Assembly: GCA_964242735.1 (NCBI GenBank)
Contig: CAXTAK010000003.1
Coordinates: forward strand, 186,001 to 250,000
Direction: 5' to 3'
DNA: 64,000 nt
DNA from: CADCUY01 sp964242735
GTDB lineage: Bacteria > Actinomycetota > Actinomycetes > Actinomycetales > Quadrisphaeraceae
Under the pieces are notes generated by a model, which was given only the letters and a program-made list of their open reading frames with translations, was not told the origin of the DNA and ran no database searches. This document shows, in pieces, positions 44,965 to 52,968 of the stretch. The position numbers and the translations under genes are program-made. The stretch's first letter is position 1; every line of letters begins with the position of its first letter.

Positions 44965-45012
44965 ACCCACGCGCCCGGCAGACCACTCGCCCCGCCACTC
45001 CCTGGAGCCCCC

Positions 45013-46398
45013 GTGCCCGTCGCCGTCCCCTCCCGCCACTCACCGACCGGCCTCCCCCACCTCGGCCGCCCCACCCGCCGCCAGGTCCTGCGCTCGGTGC
45101 TGCTCGCCTCCGGCGCCGGCGCCACCGGAGCTCTGGCGGGCTGCGGCACGGGCGGCGCCGCCCCGGCGCTGGCAGCTGACAGCGCCGGTGACCTGCAGGG
45201 CGTGACGCTGCGCCTCATGGTCAACCAGCCGCACGTCCTCGCCTTCGACGAGCTGCTCGCCCCCGCCTTCGCCGAGGAGTTCGGCGGCACCCTCGAGGTC
45301 ACCGCCATCCCCTACGACCAGCTGACGAGCAAGCAGATCCTCGACGTGCAGGGCGGGGCGGGCGAGTTCGACGTCTTCGACTACTTCTACTTCGGGCTCG
45401 GCGCCCTCGTCGACGCCGGGGCCCTCGTCGACCTCACCGACTTCCTCGACGGCAGCGCCGGGGCCGACACCGCCGACTTCCTGCCCTCGCTGTACGACGC
45501 GTACACCCTCGCCGACGGCCGGCGCTACGGCCTGCCCTTCGACGGGGACACGCACGTCCTCTACTACAACACCGCCCTGCTCGAGCAGGTCGGGGCGCAG
45601 CCGCCGACGACGTGGGACGAGTACGACGAGGTGGCGCGGGCCATCACCGCGGCCGGCGGCGGTGAGGTGTTCGGCGCCGCCGTCGAGGGGCAGCAGGTGC
45701 CGATGATCCTGGGCTGCTCGTTCATCAACCGCCTCGCCGGGTACGGCGGCGCGCTCGTGGACGCCGACGGGAACCCGACCCTGACCACCGACGCCGCCGC
45801 GGCCGCCCTGCAGCACCTCGTCGACGTCGCGCCGCACGCCCTTCCCACACCGCTGCAGGTGGGCTTCGACGAGGCCAACAGCGCGTTCCTCTCGGGGAGG
45901 GCCGCGATGATCGACACCTGGACCGACCTGGGGCTGAAGGCGCAGGACCCCGAGGGCTCGGCGATCGTCGACGGCTGGGGCGTCGTCCCCCTGCCCGTCG
46001 GCGGCGCCAACACCACCCCCCGCACCGCCCTGAACTCCGGGTTCGGCCTGGGGGTCTCGACCGCCTCGGCGCAGGCCGACGCGGCGGCCGCCTTCGTGGT
46101 GTGGGCGACCGACGCCGCGCGCAACCTGCTGCTCGCGAGGACCGGGGGGTCCGGCATCGACCCGGCCCGCACCAGCGTGCTCGCGGCGCCCGAGTACGCC
46201 ACGGCGAGCGCCCCGGCCACCGAGACCATCGCCGCCGGCCTCACCGGCGACCCCCTGGTGTGGCCGAAGGACCCCGGGGCGCCGAAGCGCCTGCAGGACC
46301 TCGTCGACCAGCTCGCCCTCGCGCTCACCGGCGAGCAGGACGTCGAGACCTCCCTGCAACGGGCGCAGGACGGGTGGGAGCGCGGTGCCGCCACGTGA
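45013..46398 (+). CDS. ABC transporter substrate-binding lipoprotein (family 1, sugar type)
   Basis: A 461-aa exported solute-binding protein. A twin-arginine motif (TRRQVLRS) and lipobox LAGC (Cys near residue 43) indicate Tat export and lipid anchoring. The mature part is of the family 1/CUT1 type (FDVFDYFYFGLGALVDAGAL, YGLPFDGDTHVLYYNTALLEQ, FLSGRAAMIDTW). Sulfonate importers normally use SsuA/NMT1-type binding proteins, so this pairing with sulfur oxygenases is unusual. It is first in a coupled operon behind a SAM riboswitch and leader peptide. Ligand unknown; a sulfonated or sulfated sugar-like compound is conceivable. Confidence 0.88.
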   Translation: MPVAVPSRHSPTGLPHLGRPTRRQVLRSVLLASGAGATGALAGCGTGGAAPALAADSAGDLQGVTLRLMVNQPHVLAFDELLAPAFAEEFGGTLEVTAIPYDQLTSKQILDVQGGAGEFDVFDYFYFGLGALVDAGALVDLTDFLDGSAGADTADFLPSLYDAYTLADGRRYGLPFDGDTHVLYYNTALLEQVGAQPPTTWDEYDEVARAITAAGGGEVFGAAVEGQQVPMILGCSFINRLAGYGGALVDADGNPTLTTDAAAAALQHLVDVAPHALPTPLQVGFDEANSAFLSGRAAMIDTWTDLGLKAQDPEGSAIVDGWGVVPLPVGGANTTPRTALNSGFGLGVSTASAQADAAAAFVVWATDAARNLLLARTGGSGIDPARTSVLAAPEYATASAPATETIAAGLTGDPLVWPKDPGAPKRLQDLVDQLALALTGEQDVETSLQRAQDGWERGAAT

Positions 46399-47390
46399 GC
46401 CACGACCTCGCCGCCCGGAGCCCGGCGCGGGCCCCGACGACGACATCGACGCCGGCCTCGACCTCAGCCCGACGGCGACCGCCGGCCCCGGGGCGTCAGC
46501 GCGCGGCCCGGCCCGCACCGGTGGTCCGGCGGGTGCCGTGGTGGCTCTCCGCGCCCCCGCTGCTGGCCGTGGCGGTGCTGCTGGTCTACCCGACGCTGTT
46601 CGTCCTGGGAGCCGCGGTGACGCGCTCGACGCTGGCCAGGCCGCTGCAGGCCTGGACCGGGACGGCCAACCTCGTGGCCGCCGCCGAGTCCGAGGCCTTC
46701 ACGGGCTCGCTGGTGCGCTCGCTGGTCTTCGCGCTCGCCGCGGCGCTGGCGACCACGGCGCTGGGGACGGCGGTCGCGGTGGCACTGCGCGCCAGGGGGG
46801 CGGGCCTGGGGGTGCTCGGCACCCTCCTGCTGCTGCCCCTGGTGACGCCGCCGGTGATGGTCGGGGTCGCGTGGCGGCTGCTGCTGGCCCCGTCCGGCGG
46901 CGCCCTGACCGGCACCGCCGGCGACCTGCTCGGCGGCACCCCGAACCCGCTGGGCGACCCGGCCACGGCCCTGGCCACCCTGGTCGCCATCCACGTGTGG
47001 CAGTGGACCCCCCTGGTGGTGCTGCTGGTCTTCGCCGCGCTGCTCGCCGTGCCCGAGGAGCTGCACGAGGCGGCGGGCCTGGACGGCGCCGGGCGCTGGC
47101 GCACCTTCACGGCGGTGACCTGGCCGACGGTGCTGCCCACGGTGCTCAGCGTGCTGCTCCTCGAGCTGGTGCTCGGCTTCAAGGTCTTCGACCTCGTGGC
47201 CGTCGTCACCTCCGGAGGCCCCGGCCTGGCGACCGTGGTCGCCAGCTACGAGATCTTCCGCACCGGTCTGCGCGGTGACTACGACGTCGGGGTGGCCGCG
47301 GCGCAGACGCTCGTCCTCGGCCTGCTGGTGGGCGTGGTGACCACCGCGGTCTCGGTGTGGCGGACGCGCGCGACGGGGGCGGACGGGTGA
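46395..47390 (+). CDS. ABC transporter permease (MalF type)
   Basis: A 331-aa CUT1-type permease. After a Pro/Ala/Thr-rich cytoplasmic N terminus of about 55 residues come six helices, with the EAA loop LHEAAGLDGAGRWRTF and TWPTVLPT before the last helices. The GTG start overlaps the binding-protein stop by 4 bases, and its own stop overlaps the next GTG. No ATPase gene is in the operon. Confidence 0.9.
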   Translation: MSHDLAARSPARAPTTTSTPASTSARRRPPAPGRQRAARPAPVVRRVPWWLSAPPLLAVAVLLVYPTLFVLGAAVTRSTLARPLQAWTGTANLVAAAESEAFTGSLVRSLVFALAAALATTALGTAVAVALRARGAGLGVLGTLLLLPLVTPPVMVGVAWRLLLAPSGGALTGTAGDLLGGTPNPLGDPATALATLVAIHVWQWTPLVVLLVFAALLAVPEELHEAAGLDGAGRWRTFTAVTWPTVLPTVLSVLLLELVLGFKVFDLVAVVTSGGPGLATVVASYEIFRTGLRGDYDVGVAAAQTLVLGLLVGVVTTAVSVWRTRATGADG

Positions 47391-48295
47391 TCGGCGTCCT
47401 CGGGCTCCAGCGCGCCGACCGCTCACCAGCCCCCTCGGGTCCGTCGCCGCTGGGCGGGGAGCGCCGCCGTCCTCGCCGGCGGCGCTCCCCGGCAGCTGCG
47501 TCCGCGCTGCACCTCGCGCTGGCCCTGGTCGCCGTGCTCGCCCTGGTGCCCGTGGCGTTCCTGGTCTCGCTGTCGCTGCGCAGCGCCGACGACGTGCTGT
47601 CCGGGGGGTGGCTGCCCGACGGCCCGACCTGGCAGAACTGGCCGGCGGCGTTCTCCACCATCCCGCTGGCGCGGATGCTCGCGAACTCGTGGCTGGTCGC
47701 CCTGGGCGCGACCGCGGTCACCGCGCTGGTGGCCGTGCCGGGGGCGTACGTCACCGCCAGGGCGGGCCGCCACGGACGGCGCGTGCAGGCGCTGCTGCTG
47801 GCCGGGTACTGCGCGCCGCCCGTCGTCGCCGTCCTGCCGCTGTTCTTCCTGCTGCGCCAGACCGGCCTGACGAACACCGTGCTCGGCCTGGCGCTCGTCA
47901 ACGGCCTGGCCAACGCCCCGGTCGCGGTGTGGCTGCTCGACGGCTTCGTGCGCCGGGTGCCCGTGGAGCTGGAGGAGGCGGCGTGGCTCGACGGCCTGTC
48001 GGTCGCCGCGGGTCTGCGCCGCGTCGTCCTGCCCCTGATCGCCCCCGGTCTGGTCGCGGCCCTGCTGGTGTGCCTGTTCCTGGCGTACGGCGAGTTCCTC
48101 TTCGCCGTCTCGTTCTCCTCCACCCCCGACGCGCAGCCGCTGACCGTCGGGCTCTCCCTCTTCCAGGGCGACCGCACCGTGCAGCCCGGCCAGCAGGCCG
48201 CCGCCGCCCTGGTGGGGATCGTCCCCGTCTACCTCCTCGCCGTCACCGCTCAGCGGTGGCTGGTGGGGGGACTCGCCACCGGAGGCCTCAAGTGA
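47387..48295 (+). CDS. ABC transporter permease (MalG type)
   Basis: A 302-aa CUT1-type permease partner with a basic N terminus and six helices. The EAA loop reads LEEAAWLDGLSVAAGLRRV followed by VLPLIAPGL. GTG at 47387 overlaps the preceding stop, and the stop at 48295 overlaps the monooxygenase GTG at 48292, so the importer and oxygenase are translated together. This strengthens the view that the imported compound is the oxygenase substrate. Confidence 0.9.
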   Translation: MIGVLGLQRADRSPAPSGPSPLGGERRRPRRRRSPAAASALHLALALVAVLALVPVAFLVSLSLRSADDVLSGGWLPDGPTWQNWPAAFSTIPLARMLANSWLVALGATAVTALVAVPGAYVTARAGRHGRRVQALLLAGYCAPPVVAVLPLFFLLRQTGLTNTVLGLALVNGLANAPVAVWLLDGFVRRVPVELEEAAWLDGLSVAAGLRRVVLPLIAPGLVAALLVCLFLAYGEFLFAVSFSSTPDAQPLTVGLSLFQGDRTVQPGQQAAAALVGIVPVYLLAVTAQRWLVGGLATGGLK

Positions 48296-49728
48296 CCCGC
48301 CGCATCCACCTCAACGCCTTCGACATGACCTGCGTGGCCCACCAGTCGCCGGGGCTGTGGCGCTACCCCGGCGACCAGTCGCACCGGTACAACGACCTGT
48401 CGTACTGGACGGAGCTGGCCGTGCTGCTCGAGCGCGGCGGCTTCGACTCCCTGTTCATCGCCGACGTCCTCGGGGTGTACGACGTCTACCGGGACGGGCC
48501 GGCGACGGCGCTCTCGGAGGGGGCGCAGGTGCCGGTCGGTGACCCGCTGCTGGCGGTCTCGGCGATGGCCGCGGTCACGCAGCGGCTGGGCTTCGCGGTG
48601 ACCGTGTCGCTGACGTACGAGCAGCCGTACTCCTTCGCCCGCCGGATGGCGACCCTCGACCACTACACCCGCGGGCGCATCGGGTGGAACGTGGTGACCT
48701 CCTACCTGGAGAGCGCGGCCCGCAACCTCGGCCGGGTGCGCCAGCTCGGTCACGACCAGCGCTACGAGCTGGGCGAGGAGTTCCTGGACGTCTGCTACCA
48801 GCTGTGGGAGGCCTCGTGGGAGGACGACGCCGTGGTGCGCGACGCCGCCTCGGGCGTGTACACCGACCCGGGCAAGGTGCACCCCGTGGGCCACCACGGC
48901 ACCCACTACGACGTGCCGGGCATCGCGCTGACCGAGCCCTCCCCGCAGCGGACCCCGGTGATCTTCCAGGCCGGCGCCTCACCGCGGGGCGCGGCCTTCG
49001 CGGCTCGGCACGCGGAGGGCATCTTCATCACCGCCACCCGCCCCGAGGTGCTGCGCCCCCAGGTGCAGCGCACCCGCGCGGCCGCCGCCGAGCTGGGGCG
49101 CGACCCGGCCAGCATCAAGGTGTTCGCGCTCATGACGGTGATCACCGCGCCCACCGACGAGGAGGCCAGGGCCAAGCACGCCGACCTGGCGCGCCACGTC
49201 AGCTACGACGGGGCCCTGGCCCTGTACGCCGGGTGGAGCGGGCTCGACCTGTCGACCCACCCGCCCGACGAGCCGCTGCGCTACGCCGAGACCGAGGCGG
49301 TGCGGTCAGCGGTCGAGGCGTTCTCCACCGCGGACCCCGACCGTGAGTGGACCCCGCGGGACATCGCGACGTGGGTGGGCATCGGGGGCATGGGCGTGGT
49401 CGTGGTCGGCAGCCCCGCGACCGTCGCCGACGAGATGGAGCGGTGGGTGGGGGTCGCGGACGTCGACGGCTTCAACCTCGCCTACGCCACCACCCCGGGC
49501 ACCTTCGAGGACCTCGTCGAGCTGGTCGTCCCCGAGCTGCGCCGGCGCGGGCTGGTGGGGGAGCGACCCGAGGGCGCCACGCTGCGCGAGCACCTGTACG
49601 GCGCGGGACAGGTGCGGGTGCGCCCCGACCACCCCGCGGCCGCCCACCGCGCCGCCGGCGCCACTGCCGGTGTCGCTGCCGGCGCCACTGCCGACACCGG
49701 GCGGCGTCCCGAGGTGGTGCAGGCGTGA
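48292..49728 (+). CDS. LLM-class flavin-dependent monooxygenase (NtaA/SnaA/DszA family)
   Basis: FMNH2-dependent oxygenase with a luciferase-like TIM barrel, 478 aa. Family marks include IHLNAFDMTCVAHQSPGLW at the start, YWTELAVLLERGGFDSLFIAD, GRIGWNVVTSYLESAARN and QAGASPRGAAFAARHAEGIF. Relatives cleave C-S bonds (DszA, DmoA) or oxidise chelators (NtaA). Placed between a transporter and SfnB/DszC-like proteins under a SAM riboswitch, a desulfurising role is the natural inference. It needs a flavin reductase, and none is in the operon. The C-terminal 40 residues are Ala/Gly-rich and unconserved. Confidence 0.9.
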   Translation: MTRRIHLNAFDMTCVAHQSPGLWRYPGDQSHRYNDLSYWTELAVLLERGGFDSLFIADVLGVYDVYRDGPATALSEGAQVPVGDPLLAVSAMAAVTQRLGFAVTVSLTYEQPYSFARRMATLDHYTRGRIGWNVVTSYLESAARNLGRVRQLGHDQRYELGEEFLDVCYQLWEASWEDDAVVRDAASGVYTDPGKVHPVGHHGTHYDVPGIALTEPSPQRTPVIFQAGASPRGAAFAARHAEGIFITATRPEVLRPQVQRTRAAAAELGRDPASIKVFALMTVITAPTDEEARAKHADLARHVSYDGALALYAGWSGLDLSTHPPDEPLRYAETEAVRSAVEAFSTADPDREWTPRDIATWVGIGGMGVVVVGSPATVADEMERWVGVADVDGFNLAYATTPGTFEDLVELVVPELRRRGLVGERPEGATLREHLYGAGQVRVRPDHPAAAHRAAGATAGVAAGATADTGRRPEVVQA

Positions 49729-50909
49729 CCGCCCACGTCATCACCACCACGACCGAGGCCCTCGAGCTCGCCCGCGCGCTCGGCGAGCAGTTCGCCCGCG
49801 ACGACGCCGCCCGTGACGCCGAGCGCCGGCTGCCCCGGGCCGAGGTCGCCGCGCTGGCCGCCTCGGGCCTGCTCGGCATCACCGTCCCGCGCGGGCACGG
49901 GGGCCTGGGCGCCAGCGCGCGCACCGTCGGCGACGTCTTCGTCGCGCTCGCGGCGGGCGACGCCAGCCTGGGGCAGATCCCGCAGAACCACTTCTTCTTC
50001 GTCGAGGTGCTCACCGAGGCGGCGTCCACCGCGCAGCAGGAGCACTTCTACGCCGAGGTGCTCGCCGGGCGGCACTTCGGCAACGCGCTGTCCGAGCGGG
50101 GCACGCGCACGGCCTTCGAGTACGCCATCCGCTTCGAGCCCGGGCCCGACGGCACGGCCCTGGTCGAGGGCACCAAGCACTACGCCACGGGGTCGCTGTT
50201 CGCCCCGTGGATCCCGCTGTACGCCAACGACCCGCAGGGACGGCTGGTGGCGGCCTGGGTGCCGGCGGACGACCCGGGCGTCGAGGTCGTCGACGACTGG
50301 TCGGGGATGGGGCAGCGGACGACGGGGTCCGGCACGGTGCGCTTCAGCGGGGTGCGCGTGCCCGCCGACCGCGTCGTCCCGGCGTGGCGCATCTTCGAGC
50401 GCCCCGAGGTGTTCGGGGCCTTCGGCAACTACCTGCACGCGGCGATCGACGTCGGCATCGCCGAGGCGGCGCTGCGCGAGGGCCGGCACCTGCTGCACAC
50501 CCTCGCGCGGCCCTGGCCGGAGTTCGGCGCCGAGCGGGCGGTCGACGACCCCCTGGTGATCCAGGGCTTCGGCGACCTCGCCCTCTCCGTGCGCGCCGCG
50601 CGGGCCCTGCTGCACGAGGCGGGGGACGCGATCGACGCGGCGCGGGCCGACCTGGGCGAGACCTCCGCGGCCGAGGCCTCCGTCGCGGTCGCCGCCGCCA
50701 GGGCCGCCGCGGACACCGCGGCGGTCGGCGTCTCCAGCGACGTCTTCGCCCTCATCGGCACGCGCTCGGCCGCCGACGAGCTCGACCTGCACCGCCACTG
50801 GCGCAACGCCCGCACCCACACCCTGCACGACCCGCGGCGATCGAAGATCCACCACCTGGGCCGCTGGCACCTCACCGGAACGCCACCCCCGTCCAACGGC
50901 TGGGTCTGA
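49725..50909 (+). CDS. SfnB-type acyl-CoA dehydrogenase-fold flavoprotein
   Basis: A 394-aa flavoprotein of the acyl-CoA dehydrogenase fold in the sulfur-acquisition (SfnB) group. GLLGITVPRGHGGLGAS, LGQIPQNHFFFVEVL, FGNALSERGTRT and the C-terminal HRHWRNARTHTLHDP are characteristic; the last motif is shared with DszC-like monooxygenases. It lacks the catalytic Glu context of true acyl-CoA dehydrogenases, so FMN-dependent oxygenation is more likely. GTG at 49725 overlaps the monooxygenase stop by 4 bases. Confidence 0.88.
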   Translation: MTAHVITTTTEALELARALGEQFARDDAARDAERRLPRAEVAALAASGLLGITVPRGHGGLGASARTVGDVFVALAAGDASLGQIPQNHFFFVEVLTEAASTAQQEHFYAEVLAGRHFGNALSERGTRTAFEYAIRFEPGPDGTALVEGTKHYATGSLFAPWIPLYANDPQGRLVAAWVPADDPGVEVVDDWSGMGQRTTGSGTVRFSGVRVPADRVVPAWRIFERPEVFGAFGNYLHAAIDVGIAEAALREGRHLLHTLARPWPEFGAERAVDDPLVIQGFGDLALSVRAARALLHEAGDAIDAARADLGETSAAEASVAVAAARAAADTAAVGVSSDVFALIGTRSAADELDLHRHWRNARTHTLHDPRRSKIHHLGRWHLTGTPPPSNGWV

Positions 50910-51091
50910 GAGCGGTGCGCCTGCCGGTCGGGGGAAGCGGATCACCCGTCCACCGCCGCGCGCCCTGCAGTGGCAGTCACCGGGTGGGTCGAGGGACGCG
51001 TGGCGATGCGCGCCCAGCATGCAGAAGTGCCCGATCGGGCCCCTGGCCCCGCCACCGCGGAGGTTCTGCCTGCGCGGTGGCGCACCCGGAC

Positions 51092-51111
51092 CGGCATCAC
51101 CACCGATGCCG
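51092..51111 (+). other. 7-bp hairpin in the gap between the two flavoprotein genes
   Basis: CGGCATC and GATGCCG form a perfect 7-bp stem with an ACCACC loop. It is the only structure I see in the 322-bp gap 50910-51231, which otherwise has no convincing gene. It might be a weak terminator or an RNA-processing site. Confidence 0.3.
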
Positions 51112-51231
51112 TGACCATCACCGACGCTGCGGGCCGGTCCACCCGCACCGGCTGCCCCCGCCCTCCACCTGACGACTGCTGTGAGCCCGACGTCCACCAC
51201 GAGCACCCACCACCGACCACGAGGAGCCCCC

Positions 51232-52476
51232 GTGACCCTGACCGAGGACCGCCCCCGCACGCAGCCGTGGGTCGGCGTCGCCCGCCGCGTCGCCGAGCAG
51301 CTGGCCCTCGACGCCCTGGCGCGCGACCGCGCCGGCGCCGAGCCCCACGTCGAGGCGCAGCTGCTGCGCGACGCCCACCTGCCCGCGCTGCTGCTGCCCG
51401 CGGATGCCGGTGGCGGGGGTGAGAGCTGGGCGACGGCGCTGCGCGTGGTGCGCGAGGTGGCCACCGCCGACGGTTCGATCGCGCAGCTGCTCGGCTACTC
51501 CTACGTCAACGCGGCGAACCTGGTGTGGGTCGCGGACGACGCCGGGCGGGCCCGATGGGTGCCGCCGGCCGCGGCCGGGCAGTGGCTGTGGGGCGACGCG
51601 GTGAACCCGATCGACCCGGCACTGACCCTGCTGCCCGACGGGGACGGGTACGAGCTGTCGGGCACCAAGACCTTCGCCACCGGGGCCAGCACCGGGGACG
51701 CCACAGTGGTCGCCGCGACGGTGACTCCGCCGGTCACCCGGCCGGTCACCACCGCCGCGCGCGAGCGCGGCCCCAGCGGCGCGGCCGGTCGCACGCTGCT
51801 CGTCGTGGTGCGGCGCGGCCAGGACGGCGTGGTGCCGGGCGGGGACTGGGACAACCTGGGCCAGCGGCTCTCCGCCAGCGGCAGCATCGCGTTCTCGCGG
51901 GTGCGCATCGAGGCCGACGCGGTGCTGGGTCCCCTGGACGGCGACGCCGCCACACCGCGGGCCTCGCTGGTGACGCCGGCCATCCAGGCGGTCTTCGGCA
52001 ACCTCTACCTCGGCATCACCCGCGGCGCCCTGGTCACGGCCGCGGACTACACCCGCACCACCTCGCGCCCGTGGGTGCTCGGCGACGCGGCGAGCGCCGC
52101 CCAGGACCCGTACGTGCTCGCCACCTACGGGCGCCTCGTCGCGCGCCTGCGCGCCGCGGAGGCCCTCGCCGACGCGGTGGGCGAGCACCTGACCACGGCC
52201 GATGACCGCGGTGGCGCACTGACCTGGGACGAGCGCGGGGAGCTGGCCGAGCACGTCGCGGCGCTGAAGGTCGTCGCCTCCGACCTGGCCGTGGAGGCGA
52301 CCTCGACGGTCTTCGAGGTGACCGGGGCCAGGGCCACCAGCAACCGCCACGGGCTCGACAGGTTCTGGCGCAACGCCCGCACCCACACCCTCCACGACCC
52401 CGTGGCCTACAAGGCCCGGGAGGTCGGGGACCACTTCGTCAACGGCGCGCACCCCGCCTTCACGCTGTACACCTGA
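51232..52476 (+). CDS. DszC/SfnB-like acyl-CoA dehydrogenase-fold monooxygenase
   Basis: A 414-aa second flavoprotein of the same fold as its upstream neighbour but clearly diverged: ATADGSIAQLLGYSYVNAANL, ELSGTKTFATGAS and the C-terminal FWRNARTHTLHDPVAYK. The last motif places it with dibenzothiophene-desulfurisation-type and SfnB-type oxygenases. GTG at 51232 is chosen because a GAGGAG ribosome-binding site precedes it; an in-frame start at 51181 would add 17 Thr/Pro-rich residues. The 322-bp gap means it may have its own promoter. Confidence 0.87.
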   Translation: MTLTEDRPRTQPWVGVARRVAEQLALDALARDRAGAEPHVEAQLLRDAHLPALLLPADAGGGGESWATALRVVREVATADGSIAQLLGYSYVNAANLVWVADDAGRARWVPPAAAGQWLWGDAVNPIDPALTLLPDGDGYELSGTKTFATGASTGDATVVAATVTPPVTRPVTTAARERGPSGAAGRTLLVVVRRGQDGVVPGGDWDNLGQRLSASGSIAFSRVRIEADAVLGPLDGDAATPRASLVTPAIQAVFGNLYLGITRGALVTAADYTRTTSRPWVLGDAASAAQDPYVLATYGRLVARLRAAEALADAVGEHLTTADDRGGALTWDERGELAEHVAALKVVASDLAVEATSTVFEVTGARATSNRHGLDRFWRNARTHTLHDPVAYKAREVGDHFVNGAHPAFTLYT

Positions 52477-52542
52477 GGGGCGCCGACCCGAAGATCCGAC
52501 AGGACCGTCTCGCCCCTGCCTCAGGACGGCCCGGGGGCCACG

Positions 52543-52968
52543 TCACGCCTGCGGGCGCCACACCACCAGCGCGCCCGAGGCCAGCGCGGAGCGCGCCGCA
52601 CGTCGTCCCGGGGCCACCGCGACGACGTCCCCGCCCGGGCCGGCGGCGAAGACCCGAGCGGAGCGCTGCAGGTGGCGCAGCGCCTCGGTGAGGTCGCCCA
52701 CCTGCGCGCGCATCCGGTCGACCTCGCTCTCCAGCTCCATCACCCGCTTGATCCCGGCGAGGTTCACGCCCTCCTCCTGGGACAGGCGCTGGACCTCCCG
52801 CAGCAGCTCGACGTCGCGCAGGGAGTACCGGCGTCCCCGCCCGACGGCCCGGGTGGGACGCACCAGCCCGAGGCGGTCGTACTGGCGCAGGGTCTGCGGG
52901 TGCATCCCGGCCAGCTGCGCGGCCACGGAGATCACGAACAGGGGGGCGTCGGGGGGGAGCGCGCTCAC
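52543..52968 (-). CDS. hspR: heat-shock repressor HspR (MerR family)
   Basis: A 141-aa MerR-family repressor that binds HAIR elements with DnaK as co-repressor. The winged helix starts FVISVAAQLAGMHPQTLRQY and continues DRLGLVRPTR and GRGRRYSLRDVELL; the coiled coil is near residues 75-105. It is the last gene of the dnaK operon, and its GTG overlaps the dnaJ stop by 4 bases. HAIR-like operators lie ahead of dnaK (56.8 kb) and clpB (13.7 kb), so the regulator and both target promoters are in this window. Confidence 0.95.
   Translation of the reverse strand: MSALPPDAPLFVISVAAQLAGMHPQTLRQYDRLGLVRPTRAVGRGRRYSLRDVELLREVQRLSQEEGVNLAGIKRVMELESEVDRMRAQVGDLTEALRHLQRSARVFAAGPGGDVVAVAPGRRAARSALASGALVVWRPQA

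Noticed and set aside
45013..52476. Assignment of the organosulfur operon as a complete sulfoquinovose (smo) pathway
   Set aside because: No sulfoquinovosidase, flavin reductase or sugar oxidoreductase is in the operon; only the transporter type and LLM oxygenase are similar.
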